In this document: positions 47,090-56,463 of the stretch, in pieces | How positions within the stretch are numbered: the first letter of the stretch is position 1 | Layout: every line of letters starts with the position of its first letter | Assembly (NCBI RefSeq): GCF_001880325.1 | Contig: NZ_CP016312.1 | Coordinates: 310,001-374,000, forward strand | Source of the DNA: Thermus brockianus | GTDB taxonomy: Bacteria > Deinococcota > Deinococci > Deinococcales > Thermaceae | Direction: 5' to 3' | DNA length: 64,000 nucleotides | Position numbers and translations under genes: made by a program | Notes under the pieces: model-generated | What the model was told of the DNA's origin: nothing | Seen by the model: only the letters and a program-made list of their open reading frames with translations | Databases searched by the model: none

Positions 47090-47920
47090 ATGACGGGACG
47101 CGAGGACCTCCCCACCCGGGTGGTCTCCGCCCTGGTGGGGGCGGCCCTTCTCCTCCTCGTCCTCTGGGCCGGGGTAGCCCTTATCCTGCCCACCTTGGTC
47201 CTGGTCCTCCTCTTGGGGGCGCTGGAGCTCAAGGAGATGCTGGCCCGGCGGGGCATCCGCCTGAACCTCCCCCTTCTCCTGGTGGGGGGCGTGGGGGTCT
47301 ACCTCTTCTCCTTGCCCGTCCTGTACTGGCACTTCCCCCAGGTGCCCTGGCGGGAGGTGGCCTTGGGGCTTTTCCTCATGGCGAGCTTCAGCTACGAGCT
47401 CCTCAAGGGGGCGGACATCACCCGCTTCGTCTTCACCCTCTTCGCCTTCCTGTACCTGCCCTGGAGCTTAGGCTACGTCCTCCTTCTGCGGGAAACCCCC
47501 GACGGCACCCTGGGGCTTTGGACCCTGAGCCTGCCCATCGTGGTCAGCTTTGCCACGGACATCGGGGCCTACTTTGCCGGCCGGGCCTTTGGCCGCCGGA
47601 AGCTCGCCCCCGAGATCAGTCCTGGGAAAACCCTCGAGGGCTCCCTTGGGGGCATCTTGGTGAGCTTTCTAGCCCTGGTTGCCTACACGGGCCTGGTGCG
47701 GGAAGTCTTTCCCTTCGGCCTTTTGGAGTTATGGCTCTTTAGCCTCCTCCTCTCCTTGGCGGCGCAACTCGGTGACCTGGCGGAGTCCATGCTCAAACGC
47801 TTCGCCGGGGTCAAGGACTCCGGGCGCTTCCTGCCGGGGCACGGGGGGCTTTTGGACCGCATAGACAGCCTCCTCTTCACCTTCCCCCTCACCTACTTTT
47901 TGGTGGTGCTCTTCACATGA
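47090..47920 (+). CDS. cdsA: Phosphatidate cytidylyltransferase
   Basis: A 276-residue integral membrane enzyme making CDP-diacylglycerol. It has about eight hydrophobic helices and the C-terminal CdsA signature [28 protein letters not shown], with the metal-binding Asp residues. [32 protein letters not shown] is also characteristic. It overlaps dxr by four bases. The start is moderately certain; it lies behind a G-rich stretch rather than a classic Shine-Dalgarno. Confidence 0.93.
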   Translation: MTGREDLPTRVVSALVGAALLLLVLWAGVALILPTLVLVLLLGALELKEMLARRGIRLNLPLLLVGGVGVYLFSLPVLYWHFPQVPWREVALGLFLMASFSYELLKGADITRFVFTLFAFLYLPWSLGYVLLLRETPDGTLGLWTLSLPIVVSFATDIGAYFAGRAFGRRKLAPEISPGKTLEGSLGGILVSFLALVAYTGLVREVFPFGLLELWLFSLLLSLAAQLGDLAESMLKRFAGVKDSGRFLPGHGGLLDRIDSLLFTFPLTYFLVVLFT

Positions 47921-49020
47921 AACGGGTGGTCGTTCTGGGTTCCACAGGCTCCATCGGGAGGCAGGCCCTGGAGGTCTGCCGCTGGCGGGGCTATAGGGTG
48001 GTGGGCCTCGCCGCCGGGAAAAACCTGGAAATCCTCTCCCAGCAGATCGCCGAGTGGAAGCCCCTCCTCGTGGCGGCCGACGAAAGCCTCCACCCCGAGC
48101 TTAGGGCGCGCTTTCCCGGCCTAAAGCTCGGCACCCCCGAGGAGGTGGCCGCCCTGGAGGCGGAGGTGGCGGTGGCGGCCATCCCGGGCCTCGGCGGCCT
48201 CGCCCCCACCCGGGTGGCGGCCCAGACGGGCAAGCGCATCGCCCTCGCCAACAAGGAGGCCATGGTGGCGGCGGGCCCCCTCCTTTGGCAGGAGGTGGAG
48301 GCCTCTGGGGCGGAGATCCTCCCCGTGGACTCCGAGCACTCGGCCCTCTTCCAAGCCCTCCTTGGGGAAAGGCGGGAGGAGGTGGCCGAGCTCATCCTCA
48401 CCGCCAGCGGAGGGCCTTTCTTAAAAGCCCCCGAGGACCTCTCCCAGGTGACCCCCGAGATGGCCCTGAACCACCCCCGTTGGCGGATGGGCCCCAAGGT
48501 TACCGTGGACTCGGCCACCCTTTTTAACAAGGGCCTCGAGGTCCTGGAGGCCAAGGAGCTCTTCCGCTTCCCCCTGGAGAGGATCAAGGTCCTCATCCAC
48601 CCCCAGGCCTACGTTCACGGCCTGGTGCGCTTCGTGGACGGGAACCTTAAAGCCGAACTGGGCCCCACGGACATGCGGCTTTTCATCCAGTACGCCCTCA
48701 CCTACCCCGAGCGGGCGGAAACCCCCCTAAAGGACCTTCCCCTCCCCGGGGTCCTAGAGTTCTTGGAGCCCGACCTGAACCGCTTCCCCGCCCTGGAGGT
48801 GGCCTACGAGGCGGGCAAGCGGGGCGGGGTGGCCCAGGTGGCGGTTTCCGCCGCCGACGAGGTGGCGGTAGAGGCCTTCCTGGCGGGCCGTATCCCCTTC
48901 ACCCGCATCCCGGAGATCCTCGCCCGGGTCCTGGAAGCCACCCCCTCCCTTCCCCTAACATGGGAGAACCTCTTCGCCGTGGACGCCTGGGCCCGGGAAG
49001 AGGCCAAGAGGTGGGCATGA
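47917..49020 (+). CDS. dxr: 1-deoxy-D-xylulose 5-phosphate reductoisomerase
   Basis: A 367-residue NADPH enzyme of the MEP isoprenoid pathway. It shows [85 protein letters not shown] and the metal/substrate region around [17 protein letters not shown]. It is coupled to cdsA upstream and to rseP downstream (overlap of four bases). Confidence 0.97.
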   Translation: MKRVVVLGSTGSIGRQALEVCRWRGYRVVGLAAGKNLEILSQQIAEWKPLLVAADESLHPELRARFPGLKLGTPEEVAALEAEVAVAAIPGLGGLAPTRVAAQTGKRIALANKEAMVAAGPLLWQEVEASGAEILPVDSEHSALFQALLGERREEVAELILTASGGPFLKAPEDLSQVTPEMALNHPRWRMGPKVTVDSATLFNKGLEVLEAKELFRFPLERIKVLIHPQAYVHGLVRFVDGNLKAELGPTDMRLFIQYALTYPERAETPLKDLPLPGVLEFLEPDLNRFPALEVAYEAGKRGGVAQVAVSAADEVAVEAFLAGRIPFTRIPEILARVLEATPSLPLTWENLFAVDAWAREEAKRWA

Positions 49021-50027
49021 GCCTTCTTTGGTTTCTCCTCATCATCGGCGTGAGCGTTTTCGTGCACGAGCTTGGGCATTACCTGGCGGCGAGGCTCCAG
49101 GGGGTACGGGTCAAGGCCTTCAGCGTGGGCTTCGGCCCCATCCTCCTGCGGCGGCAGGCCTTCGGCACCGAGTGGCGGCTTTCCGCCATCCCCTTGGGCG
49201 GCTACGCCGACATTGAAGGCCTCCTCCCCGAGGAGCGGGGCAGGGGCTACGACGCCCTCCCCTTCCTCGGGAAGCTCCTCGTCCTGGTGGCCGGGGTGGT
49301 GATGAACGTGCTCCTGGCCTGGGGGCTTCTCGGCTACCTCTTCAGCGCCCAAGGGGTGCCCGAGGCCACGGGCCGGGCGGTGGTCCTGGAGGTGGTGCCG
49401 GGGAGCCTGGCGGAAAGGACGGGGCTAAAGCCGCAGGACGTCCTCCTCGCCGTGGACGGCCTTCCCTTCCAAAGGCCCCAGGACATTGAAAAGGTCAAGA
49501 CCCCAGGCCCCCACACCCTCACCGTGCTCCGCCAAGGGGAAGAGGTCCAGCTCACCCTCACCTGGGAGCCGGGGATGGAGCGGCTTGGGCTCGTCTACCA
49601 GCCGGAGGTGACCTACCGCAAGGTGGGCTTTGGGGAGGGGCTTGCCCTGGCGGCCAGCCGCACCCTGGCCTTCGGCCCCGAGATGGTGCGGGCCCTGGTG
49701 GGAGGGCTCCTCGGGGTCCTTTCGGGCAACCCCAATAGCGGGGTCGTGGGACCGGTGGGCATCGTGGCGGAAACGGGGCGGGCGGCCCAGGAGGGGCTCT
49801 TCCGCCTGGTGGAGCTGGCGGCGGCCATCAACCTCTCCCTGGCCCTCTTCAACCTCCTCCCCATCCCCGCCCTGGACGGGGGGCGGATCCTCCTCCTCGC
49901 CCTCGCCCGCCTCTTCCGCATCCGCCCCGAGCAGGAGGCGGTGGTCCACTACCTAGGCTTCCTCTTCCTCATCCTCCTCGTCCTCCTGGTCACCTTCCAG
50001 GACCTGAGGCGGCTTCTGGGGGGCTGA
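49017..50027 (+). CDS. rseP: RIP metalloprotease RseP
   Basis: A 336-residue intramembrane zinc protease of site-2 type. HELGH (H17, E18, H21) lies in the first helix. A PDZ domain (about 115-200, [27 protein letters not shown]) follows, and the C-terminal [13 protein letters not shown] motif completes the active site. ATG 49017 overlaps the dxr stop. The family releases anti-sigma factors and clears signal-peptide remnants. Confidence 0.95.
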   Translation: MSLLWFLLIIGVSVFVHELGHYLAARLQGVRVKAFSVGFGPILLRRQAFGTEWRLSAIPLGGYADIEGLLPEERGRGYDALPFLGKLLVLVAGVVMNVLLAWGLLGYLFSAQGVPEATGRAVVLEVVPGSLAERTGLKPQDVLLAVDGLPFQRPQDIEKVKTPGPHTLTVLRQGEEVQLTLTWEPGMERLGLVYQPEVTYRKVGFGEGLALAASRTLAFGPEMVRALVGGLLGVLSGNPNSGVVGPVGIVAETGRAAQEGLFRLVELAAAINLSLALFNLLPIPALDGGRILLLALARLFRIRPEQEAVVHYLGFLFLILLVLLVTFQDLRRLLGG

Positions 50028-50659
50028 TGGAGGCCACGGTCCTCATCCCCGCCTTCAACGAGGAGGCCACCATCGCCCGGGTGGTGCGGGTGGCCCGGGA
50101 GGCGGGCTTTCCCGTGGTGGTGGCGGACGACGGCTCCAAGGACGGCACGGCCCAAAGGGCCGAGGAGGCGGGGGCGGAGGTGGTGCGCCTCCCCGAGAAC
50201 CGGGGCAAGGGCGGGGCCATCGCCGAGGGGCTCAAGCGGGTGATGACCCCCCACGTGGTCCTCCTGGACGCCGACCTCCTTGGGCTTAAGCCCGAGCACC
50301 TCCATGCCCTCCTAAACCCTGTGCGCGCAAAGGAGGCGGAGATGGCCGTGGGGGTCTTCCAGGGGGGGCGGCTTTCCACGGACCTGGCCATGCGCCTCAC
50401 CCCCTTCCTCTCGGGGCAGCGGGCCCTGGCCACCCAAGCGCTTCGGGAGGTGCCGGGCCTGGAAAGGGCCCGCTACGACCTGGAACTCCTCCTCACCCGC
50501 CACGCCAAGGCCCAGGGCTGGCGGGTGCGCTACCTGCCCCTTCCCGGGGTGAGCCAGGTGATGAAGGAGGAAAAGCGGGGCCTCCTGCCGGGGTTTCTCC
50601 ACCGGATGCGCATGTACCGCGAGATCCTCCGCTACTACCTCAGGGCGCACCTGGGGTGA
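50027..50659 (+). CDS. Family 2 glycosyltransferase
   Basis: A 210-residue GT-A enzyme. It shows VLIPAFNEEATIARVVRVA, VVVADDGSKDGTAQRAEEAGA, RLPENRGKGGAIAEGL and VVLLDADLLGL, in which DAD is the metal-binding motif. There is no C-terminal membrane domain. It resembles polyprenyl-phosphate or glucosyl-phosphoglycerate type transferases, but the acceptor is unknown. ATG overlaps the rseP stop by one base. Confidence 0.85.
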   Translation: MEATVLIPAFNEEATIARVVRVAREAGFPVVVADDGSKDGTAQRAEEAGAEVVRLPENRGKGGAIAEGLKRVMTPHVVLLDADLLGLKPEHLHALLNPVRAKEAEMAVGVFQGGRLSTDLAMRLTPFLSGQRALATQALREVPGLERARYDLELLLTRHAKAQGWRVRYLPLPGVSQVMKEEKRGLLPGFLHRMRMYREILRYYLRAHLG

Positions 50660-51167
50660 AGCGGAGGAGCTCCACCCAAGCCTGCCCCGCCCGGTAGGCC
50701 ACCACCCCGAGGCCCGGCACCAGGTAAAGCTCCTTGAGGTCGGTGCCCCCTTTTTCCGTGGTGTAGGCCACCCGCACCCGGTAGGCGTTGAAGGCACCCG
50801 CCCTCACCTTTACCCCCTCCACGCCCTCCACCCGGGCGGAGAGGGCCACCCGTTGCCCAAGGAAGCGGGCGCTTCCCCCCCAGGCCACCCCCGGACCCAA
50901 GGGGTTTGGGTAGAGGAGGAGGGGAGGGTCAAAGGGGAAATACCCCTCCGGGAAGCTCACCCCCAGGAGGTACACCCCTTCCGGGGCGAGGCGGAGCCGG
51001 TCTTCCCGGAATACCCGCCCTTCCTTCCGGTAGCGCAGGCGGAAGCCCTCCGGGTGCGGGAGGAGTTCCTGGAGCGTCCTGTCGGAGTAGGCGTAGCGGC
51101 CTCCCCCTGGGGGGAAGGCCTGGGCCAAGGCCAGGAGGAAAAGGGGAAGAAGCGCCAGGAAGCGCAC
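50640..51167 (-). CDS. Secreted hypothetical protein (175 aa)
   Basis: An export signal (MRFLALLPLFLLALAQA) precedes a beta-rich domain of about 155 residues with repeated F-R-L-R-Y/E and G-V-Y-L-L-G strands and no cysteine. I do not recognise the family. The GTG 51167 immediately follows the proC stop, making it the last gene of a minus-strand series (rsmB-proC-this). Its end overlaps the glycosyltransferase by 20 bp. Confidence 0.7.
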   Translation of the reverse strand: MRFLALLPLFLLALAQAFPPGGGRYAYSDRTLQELLPHPEGFRLRYRKEGRVFREDRLRLAPEGVYLLGVSFPEGYFPFDPPLLLYPNPLGPGVAWGGSARFLGQRVALSARVEGVEGVKVRAGAFNAYRVRVAYTTEKGGTDLKELYLVPGLGVVAYRAGQAWVELLRFTPGAP

Positions 51168-51953
51168 CTACTCCGCCTCCCCCAGCTCGTGCCCCCGCCG
51201 GGTGGCCGCCTCCACCGCCTCGTAGAAGGCGGCGCGGAGGGCGCGGGCCTCCAGGGCGTGAAGGCCGTGGATGGTGGTGCCCCCGGGGCTTGCCACCTCG
51301 TCCTTGAGCTGTGCGGGGTGGCGGGTCTTGAGGAGTTCCCCCGTGGCCGCCAAGGCCTCCGCCGCCAGGCGCAGGGCGAGGCCCCTCGGCATCCCCATCT
51401 TCACCCCGGCGTCCGCCAAGGCTTCCGCCACCACCGCCAAATAGGCGGGGGCGGAAGCGGACATGGCGGTGAAGGGGTCAAAGAGGTGCTCGGGGATCTC
51501 GTACACATCCCCCACGGTGGAGAAGAGGGCGCGGGCGAAGTCCAGGTCCCCCGCCTCCCGGGCCTCGCGCAGGGCCGTGAGGGCGGTGGAGCTTTCCCCG
51601 ATCACCGCCGCCAGGTTGGGCATGGCCCGCACCACCCGCCTCGAGTCCAGCCTGCGGGCGAGGACCGCGGTGGACACCCCCGCCATGATGGAAACATAGC
51701 CCACCTGGGGGAAGGCGATCTCCGGGGCCAGGTGGGGAAAGTCCCTGGGCTGCACCGCCAGGAGGACCCGCTCCGCCTGGGCCAGGTCCTTGAGGCTCAG
51801 GGGCCTGATGCCAAAGGCGCGCGCCAGCTCTTCCGTGCGCTCCCGGGTGCGCCCCACCACCCCCACCTCCTCGGGGCGCAGAAACCCCCGCTCCAGGGCC
51901 CCTTTCAGGATGCTCCGGCCCATCTTTCCCAGGCCCAAGAAGGCAAGCCTCAT
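51168..51953 (-). CDS. proC: Pyrroline-5-carboxylate reductase
   Basis: A 261-residue NAD(P)H-dependent enzyme completing proline synthesis. It shows [16 protein letters not shown] (Rossmann), [46 protein letters not shown]-type substrate pocket residues, and the C-terminal signature around [20 protein letters not shown]. It overlaps the rsmB stop by four bases and directly abuts the secreted protein gene. Confidence 0.96.
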   Translation of the reverse strand: MRLAFLGLGKMGRSILKGALERGFLRPEEVGVVGRTRERTEELARAFGIRPLSLKDLAQAERVLLAVQPRDFPHLAPEIAFPQVGYVSIMAGVSTAVLARRLDSRRVVRAMPNLAAVIGESSTALTALREAREAGDLDFARALFSTVGDVYEIPEHLFDPFTAMSASAPAYLAVVAEALADAGVKMGMPRGLALRLAAEALAATGELLKTRHPAQLKDEVASPGGTTIHGLHALEARALRAAFYEAVEAATRRGHELGEAE

Positions 51954-53149
51954 GCCCTAGAGTCTACCTTCCGGAGGCGCAGGTAATAAAACCCGTCCAG
52001 GCCCCCCTCCGGGGCCACGTACACGCCAAGGCCTTCCCGAAGCACCGGCAAAGGACAGGCAATGGGCTCGGGGCGGAACTCGGGGTGCCCCGCCAAAAAG
52101 GACCGCGCCACCCCTTCCCCCTCCTCCTCCGTCAAGGAGCAGACCGCGTAGACCAGCACCCCTCCCTCCTCCGTGGCGGAGGCGGCGGTTTCCAAAAGCC
52201 TTCGCTGGAGCTCGGCCATGCGGGCCGGGTCCTCCGGGGCGAGGCGGTAGCGGCGTTCGGGGTGGGCGCGGAAGGTGCCCGTGCCGGTGCAAGGGGCGTC
52301 CAAAAGCACCTTCTTCGCCCGCTCGGGGATGGGAAGGGTGAGGTCCTGGGTGCGGTAGGCCACCTTTAGGCCGAGCTTCTCCGCCGTGCGCCTGCCCGCC
52401 TCCTGCCGCTTGGGGTTGAGGTCGTAGGAAACCACCTCCGCCCCCTGGCTCGCCCAATAGAAGGCCTTCAGCCCCGCCCCGCCGCAGAGGTCCAGGACCT
52501 TCTCCCCCCTCTGCGCCTCCAAAAGCTGGGCGGCGAAGAGGGAGGCGGGGTTTTGCGGCTGGAGGCCTAACGCCGAAAAGTCGGTTTTGGGACCCTCAAA
52601 GACAAAGCTATGGGGAACGGGGCCGGGCCTTAACCCTTCCACCTTGCGCAAGGCGGTGACGAAGAGGGGAGCGGGCTCGTTGAACCCCTCGGCGAAGTCC
52701 AGGCTTCCGAAAAAGCCCCGCCACCTTTCGCAAAGCCAGTCGGGGAGGGAGAGGCGCACGCATTCCGGGGCCTCCCTGGGCGCCAAGCGGCGCAAAACGG
52801 CGTTCACGAGGCCGGCGAGCCGGGGGTAGCGCCCCTTCACCGCCTCCACCCAAGGGCTCACCCGGGCGTGGTCCGGCTTGCCCAAGAGCCACTCCAAAGC
52901 CCCTAGGCGCAAAGCCCAGCGCACTAGGGGAGGGAGCTTTTCCGGCCGCGGCAGATGGGGGGCGAGAAGGTGGTCCAAAAGCCTAAGGCGCCTAAGGGCC
53001 CCATAGACCAGGTGGGTCACGTAGGCCTTGTCCCTTTCCGGCCAGGCCACCCGGTCCAGGGCCCGGTCCAAAAGTTGCTGGGCCCCCCACCCCCCCTCCA
53101 CCTCGAGGAGAAGGGCGAGGGCTAGGGCCCTAGGGTCTGAGGCCCTCAA
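51950..53149 (-). CDS. rsmB: 16S rRNA m5C methyltransferase (RsmB/Sun type)
   Basis: A 399-residue SAM-dependent enzyme. The N-terminal NusB-like RNA-binding domain spans about 1-125. The catalytic part has [48 protein letters not shown] (first Cys) and [18 protein letters not shown] (catalytic Cys). It is assigned to 16S C967-type methylation by the NusB-like domain. The TTG start overlaps the spoVS stop (TTGA). Confidence 0.92.
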   Translation of the reverse strand: MRASDPRALALALLLEVEGGWGAQQLLDRALDRVAWPERDKAYVTHLVYGALRRLRLLDHLLAPHLPRPEKLPPLVRWALRLGALEWLLGKPDHARVSPWVEAVKGRYPRLAGLVNAVLRRLAPREAPECVRLSLPDWLCERWRGFFGSLDFAEGFNEPAPLFVTALRKVEGLRPGPVPHSFVFEGPKTDFSALGLQPQNPASLFAAQLLEAQRGEKVLDLCGGAGLKAFYWASQGAEVVSYDLNPKRQEAGRRTAEKLGLKVAYRTQDLTLPIPERAKKVLLDAPCTGTGTFRAHPERRYRLAPEDPARMAELQRRLLETAASATEEGGVLVYAVCSLTEEEGEGVARSFLAGHPEFRPEPIACPLPVLREGLGVYVAPEGGLDGFYYLRLRKVDSRA

Positions 53150-53418
53150 GACTCCAGGGGATGGGCCTTGATGCTGAACTTCAGGGCGGTCCGCTCCTCG
53201 TTCTCCAGGTCCAGCTTGACGAAGGCGGGCTTGACCACCAGGTCAAGGTTATCGGGGGCGATATAACCCCGGGCGATGGCGATGGCCTTCACCGCCTGGT
53301 TCACCGCCTGGGGCCCGATGGCCTGCACCTCCACCTCGCCTTTGGTGCGCAACAGCGCCGCAATGGCACCGGCCACGGAGTTGGGGCGGGACTTGGAAGA
53401 GACGCGCAACGTTTCCAC
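53146..53418 (-). CDS. spoVS: SpoVS-family protein
   Basis: A 90-residue Alba-like single-domain protein, METLRVSSKSRPNSVAGAIAALL, with VEVQAIGPQAVNQAVKAIAIARGYIAP, nearly identical in design to Bacillus SpoVS. Thermus does not sporulate, so its role is something else, probably nucleic-acid binding or regulation. GTG 53418 follows AGGAGGT. It leads the rsmB-proC series and has a promoter 65-95 bases upstream. Confidence 0.95.
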   Translation of the reverse strand: METLRVSSKSRPNSVAGAIAALLRTKGEVEVQAIGPQAVNQAVKAIAIARGYIAPDNLDLVVKPAFVKLDLENEERTALKFSIKAHPLES

Positions 53419-53481
53419 TTTGACCTCCTGAAAGCTCTTGGGCCACCCCGTTCGGCAAAAACATGGGCGGCTTCAAGGCCC

Positions 53482-53510
53482 ATGCTAGAACAAATAGCCC
53501 TCTTATGCAA
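53482..53510 (-). promoter_or_regulatory. Promoter of the spoVS operon
   Basis: Minus-strand TTGCAT (53505-53510), a 17-bp spacer and TAGCAT (53482-53487), followed by a leader of about 60 bases. Confidence 0.65.
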
Positions 53511-53948
53511 CTAGCTAACCAATACGCGATCCTCCAGTCCTTGGAGTACGGATTGGGCATTTTCCTGCATCAGCTTGTGGATCAACCGGCGTAAGAGGGG
53601 ACCAAAAATAGGGATGGTCAACTCGTAGCTTATATTTAACACAACCCTCGTACCCTCCCCCTCGGGAATAAACTCCCAGGTCCCTTCATAGCGATCGAAA
53701 TCGCCCTCGGGTGACCAAAACCGGTTGCGTAAATGGGCGTCATCCCACTCCTCCTCCTCTATCCACCGGACCTTCTTGCCCATCGCCACGCCCACCCATT
53801 CCGTACGAGTCCGGTTCTTCTCCTGGTGAAGAAGGCGAAGTGTTTGCACATCTTTCAAGAAAGGTTTTAGACCCTCCAGGTCCTTGGCTAAAGCATACAC
53901 TTTCTCAGGAGGCGCCAGGATGAAACGCTCAACGTGTACCTCAGGCAT
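53511..53948 (-). CDS. SRPBCC/polyketide-cyclase-like protein
   Basis: A 145-residue START-fold protein. It begins VHVERFILAPPEKVYALAKDLEGLKPFLKDV and contains FRxx-type strands (YEGTWEFIPEGEGTRVVLNISYEL) and a long C-terminal helix. It is similar in form to the CoQ-binding COQ10/RatA group, binding a hydrophobic ligand. G+C is clearly below the neighbours. ATG 53948 lies downstream of recX on the same strand; the nine-base gap suggests cotranscription. Confidence 0.8.
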   Translation of the reverse strand: MPEVHVERFILAPPEKVYALAKDLEGLKPFLKDVQTLRLLHQEKNRTRTEWVGVAMGKKVRWIEEEEWDDAHLRNRFWSPEGDFDRYEGTWEFIPEGEGTRVVLNISYELTIPIFGPLLRRLIHKLMQENAQSVLQGLEDRVLVS

Positions 53949-53957
53949 GGGCTCTTT

Positions 53958-54392
53958 TTACCGCCTTTCCTCCTTTTTGACAAGCCGGTAGGCCTCGAGG
54001 GCCACAGAGAGGGGAAAACCCCTGCCCTGCAAGAAGCGCACCGCCTTGGCCTGGTCGTGGCGGCGGGGGTAGCGGCGAAGCGCCTTCAAGGCCGCCTGCA
54101 AGACCTCCTCCTCCCCCATTCCCCCAAGCACCTCCGCCACCACCTCCTCCGCCACCCCCTGGGCCCGGAGCAGATAGCGGAGCTTGGCGGGGCCAAACTT
54201 ACGCCGGGCAGCCACGAAGCTTTCCGCAAAGGCCCGGTCATCCAGGTAGCCCAACGCCTCCAACCGGGCCAAGGCCGCCTCCACCTCCCCCTCGGGAAAG
54301 CGCCCGAGGAGCTTTTCCCGAAGCCGCCACCGGCTCAGGCCCCGGCGGGCCAAGAGCTTGAGGGCATAGGCCAAGGCTTCCGACTCCCCCAC
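53958..54392 (-). CDS. recX: Regulatory protein RecX
   Basis: A 144-residue helical modulator that inhibits RecA filament formation. It shows ALKLLARRGLSRWRLREKLLGR, LEALGYLDDRAFAESFVAAR and KFGPAKLRYLLRAQGV repeats, the three-helix-bundle pattern of RecX. GTG 54392 stands six bases behind TACCCT, giving a leaderless start. recA is not in the window. Confidence 0.88.
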   Translation of the reverse strand: MGESEALAYALKLLARRGLSRWRLREKLLGRFPEGEVEAALARLEALGYLDDRAFAESFVAARRKFGPAKLRYLLRAQGVAEEVVAEVLGGMGEEEVLQAALKALRRYPRRHDQAKAVRFLQGRGFPLSVALEAYRLVKKEERR

Positions 54393-54398
54393 CCCTTT

Positions 54399-54408
54399 AG
54401 GGTACGCT
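54399..54408. promoter_or_regulatory. Overlapping -10 boxes of two divergent leaderless promoters
   Basis: Minus-strand TACCCT (54399-54404) precedes recX by six bases. Plus-strand TACGCT (54403-54408) precedes the metallophosphoesterase gene by seven. They share two base pairs, so both cannot be melted at once. Confidence 0.5.
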
Positions 54409-54415
54409 ATGGCCC

Positions 54416-55099
54416 ATGCGGGTCTACGCCATCGCCGACCCCCATCTCTCCCGCGTCCACCCCAAGCCCATGACCGTCTTCGGTCCCGCTTGGCAGGGGC
54501 ACCCGGAGGCCTTTTTCCGGGGCTGGCGCGAGGTGGTGGGGGAAGGGGACCTGGTCCTCGTCCCCGGGGACATCTCCTGGGCCATGCGCCTCGGCGAGGC
54601 CATTCCCGACCTCCTGGACCTCGCCGCCCTTCCAGGCCAGAAGGTGCTCCTCAAGGGCAACCACGACTACTGGTGGCCCTCCATCAGCCGCCTAAGGGCC
54701 GTATTGCCTCCCGGGATGTACGCCCTGCAAAACGATGCCTTGGTCCTGGAGGGAGTGGCGGTGGCCGGAACCCGGGGCTGGCAGTACCCACCCCCAAGCC
54801 CGGAGGACGAACGGATCTTCGCCCGGGAAGTGGAAAGGCTTAGGCTTTCCCTAAAGGACCTGGACGGGAAGACCTACCGGCACCTGGTGGTGGCCTTCCA
54901 CTTTCCCCCTTTCGGCCCTGGGGGGGAGGCCACGCCGCTTTTGGAGCTAGCCGCCCTGGCCAAACCGGACGCCATCGTCTACGGCCACCTCCACGGGGCG
55001 GACCCGGCGAAACTTCCCTCAGCATACCGGGGCATTCCCCTCCACTTGGTTTCGGCCGATGCCCTAGCGTTTCGCCCCAAGAAAATCTTGGAGGTCTAG
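54416..55099 (+). CDS. Calcineurin-like metallophosphoesterase
   Basis: A 227-residue soluble phosphoesterase. Metal ligands lie in IADPHLS (D..H), VLVPGDISW, LLKGNHDYWW, VVAFHFPPF and VYGHLHG, all intact. The substrate (phosphodiester or nucleotide) is not evident. ATG 54416 follows the -10 box by seven bases with no Shine-Dalgarno. The divergent neighbour is recX, which may hint at DNA metabolism only by position. Confidence 0.88.
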   Translation: MRVYAIADPHLSRVHPKPMTVFGPAWQGHPEAFFRGWREVVGEGDLVLVPGDISWAMRLGEAIPDLLDLAALPGQKVLLKGNHDYWWPSISRLRAVLPPGMYALQNDALVLEGVAVAGTRGWQYPPPSPEDERIFAREVERLRLSLKDLDGKTYRHLVVAFHFPPFGPGGEATPLLELAALAKPDAIVYGHLHGADPAKLPSAYRGIPLHLVSADALAFRPKKILEV

Positions 55100-55143
55100 C
55101 CAAGAGGCCATCTTTTCAGACATACTTGGGGAGCCTCTCACTT

Positions 55144-55149
55144 TATACT
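55144..55149 (+). promoter_or_regulatory. -10 box of the MBL hydrolase gene
   Basis: TATACT, six bases before ATG 55156; no Shine-Dalgarno. Confidence 0.55.
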
Positions 55150-55155
55150 AAGTAT

Positions 55156-55911
55156 ATGCGGGACTGGAAACCCCTCGGCCACGGTGTGGAAAGCCTCTTT
55201 CTCGTCACACCTTTAACCAGGTGGATAAACTTCGGGGTTTATATTTATCAGTACAAAGGGTTTCAAATTGATGCAGGCCCCCTCCGGGCGCCGCGTTACA
55301 CCAGCCGCGCGGAAGCCCTTTTCATCACCCACACTCATGAGGACCATGCTGGCGGAGCGTCTCGCCTTTCTCTGCCTATTTTCACAGGGAAAGAGGCGGC
55401 ACACCTCTTGCAAAAGCCTCCTTTGCTCCCGCTGTATCGGCGCCTAGTATGGGGAACAGTGAAATCTGTCCGTGCCCAGGCTGTTGAGCGGATTGGGTCC
55501 TTCCTCGTCCTCCCCACTCCGGGACATGCGCCCGACCACGTGGTGATATACGACGAAGAAGTGGGGTTGGTCTTTGGGGGTGATCTCTTTCTTTCCGTAC
55601 GTGCCAACTTAGCGCCCCCTGGGTTTGACGTACAAGCCCTCATCCGGAGCCTACGGAAAGTGATAGAACTCAAACCGCGCCATTTCTTTTGTGCTCATGC
55701 AGGACCGGTGGAACACCCTGTCCAGGCCCTCAAGGCTAAATTGGACTTTATAGAAAAAAGCCGCGAGAAAGCGCTCCAACTGAAACGAAGAGGCTTGCAT
55801 CCGAAGGAAATCCGTGACCGCCTTTTTGGCGGAGAAAGCCCTTGGGCCTTGTTGTCTGGGGGAGTCATGAGCCGCCTACGGTTCGTGCGCGCTTTGCTGA
55901 AAGAAGATTAG
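55156..55911 (+). CDS. Metallo-beta-lactamase-fold hydrolase
   Basis: A 251-residue protein with the zinc motif ITHTHEDHAGG, LPTPGHAPDHVV and VFGGDLFLS, followed by FFCAHAGPVEHP and a C-terminal helical extension. It belongs to the glyoxalase II-like branch, but the substrate is unknown. ATG 55156 is preferred over 55126 because TATACT lies six bases upstream. Composition is markedly poorer in G+C than the flanking genes, consistent with horizontal transfer together with the next gene. Confidence 0.85.
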   Translation: MRDWKPLGHGVESLFLVTPLTRWINFGVYIYQYKGFQIDAGPLRAPRYTSRAEALFITHTHEDHAGGASRLSLPIFTGKEAAHLLQKPPLLPLYRRLVWGTVKSVRAQAVERIGSFLVLPTPGHAPDHVVIYDEEVGLVFGGDLFLSVRANLAPPGFDVQALIRSLRKVIELKPRHFFCAHAGPVEHPVQALKAKLDFIEKSREKALQLKRRGLHPKEIRDRLFGGESPWALLSGGVMSRLRFVRALLKED

Positions 55912-55914
55912 CCT

Positions 55915-56463
55915 GTGCAGATCCTTCGCATACTGCTCCTCTTACAAGGAGGTCTCCTTCTCCTAGGAGCTTCAGGAATGCTTCTATTCGGCTTCCGCTT
56001 GAATACGCCTCCCGAAGCTCAAAACATCTGGGTGGCCGCAGTTCTGCTCTTTTTGCTCTGGGCCTTGGAAATCCTCTTCCGCGCCATTTTCCCTGCTTCC
56101 TTCCTCGAGGCAGAACGGCTCCACCGGCAACTGGGCTTGACCCTTAAAAGGGAAGGTTTAGGCCCTCCTAGTCTGGTTTTGCTGGCCTTTCTTTCTGGCG
56201 TGGCGGAGGAACTCTTCTTCCGAGGCCTCCTACAAAACCTCCTGGTAGCTTGGCTAGGGCCCGTCGGGCTTCCCCTCCAGGCCCTCCTCTTTGCCCTCCT
56301 CCACCCCGCCCCCAAGCGGGCGTTCGCCTACCCCCTTTACACCGGGATGGCCGGGCTCCTTTTTGGCCTCAGCTACCTTCTCACGGGAAGCCTCCTCCCC
56401 GGCATCCTGGCCCACATCCTCCATAACGCCCGGGGGTTTTACCAGCTCTGGCGGGAGGCCTAA
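55915..56463 (+). CDS. CPBP-family intramembrane metalloprotease
   Basis: A 182-residue membrane protein with about five helices. Motif 1 is VAEELFFRGLLQ (the EExxxR motif), motif 2 is in ALLFALLH, and motif 3 ILAHILHN gives HxxxN. These are the CAAX-protease/bacteriocin-processing (CPBP/Abi) residues. GTG 55915 starts three bases after the MBL gene, so they are probably an operon. Substrate unknown; immunity or lipoprotein-type processing are family possibilities. Confidence 0.85.
   Translation: MQILRILLLLQGGLLLLGASGMLLFGFRLNTPPEAQNIWVAAVLLFLLWALEILFRAIFPASFLEAERLHRQLGLTLKREGLGPPSLVLLAFLSGVAEELFFRGLLQNLLVAWLGPVGLPLQALLFALLHPAPKRAFAYPLYTGMAGLLFGLSYLLTGSLLPGILAHILHNARGFYQLWREA

Noticed and set aside
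48285-48527. Short frames inside dxr and similar overlaps elsewhere
   Set aside because: They have no ribosome-binding site or domain and mirror the codon bias of the real genes.
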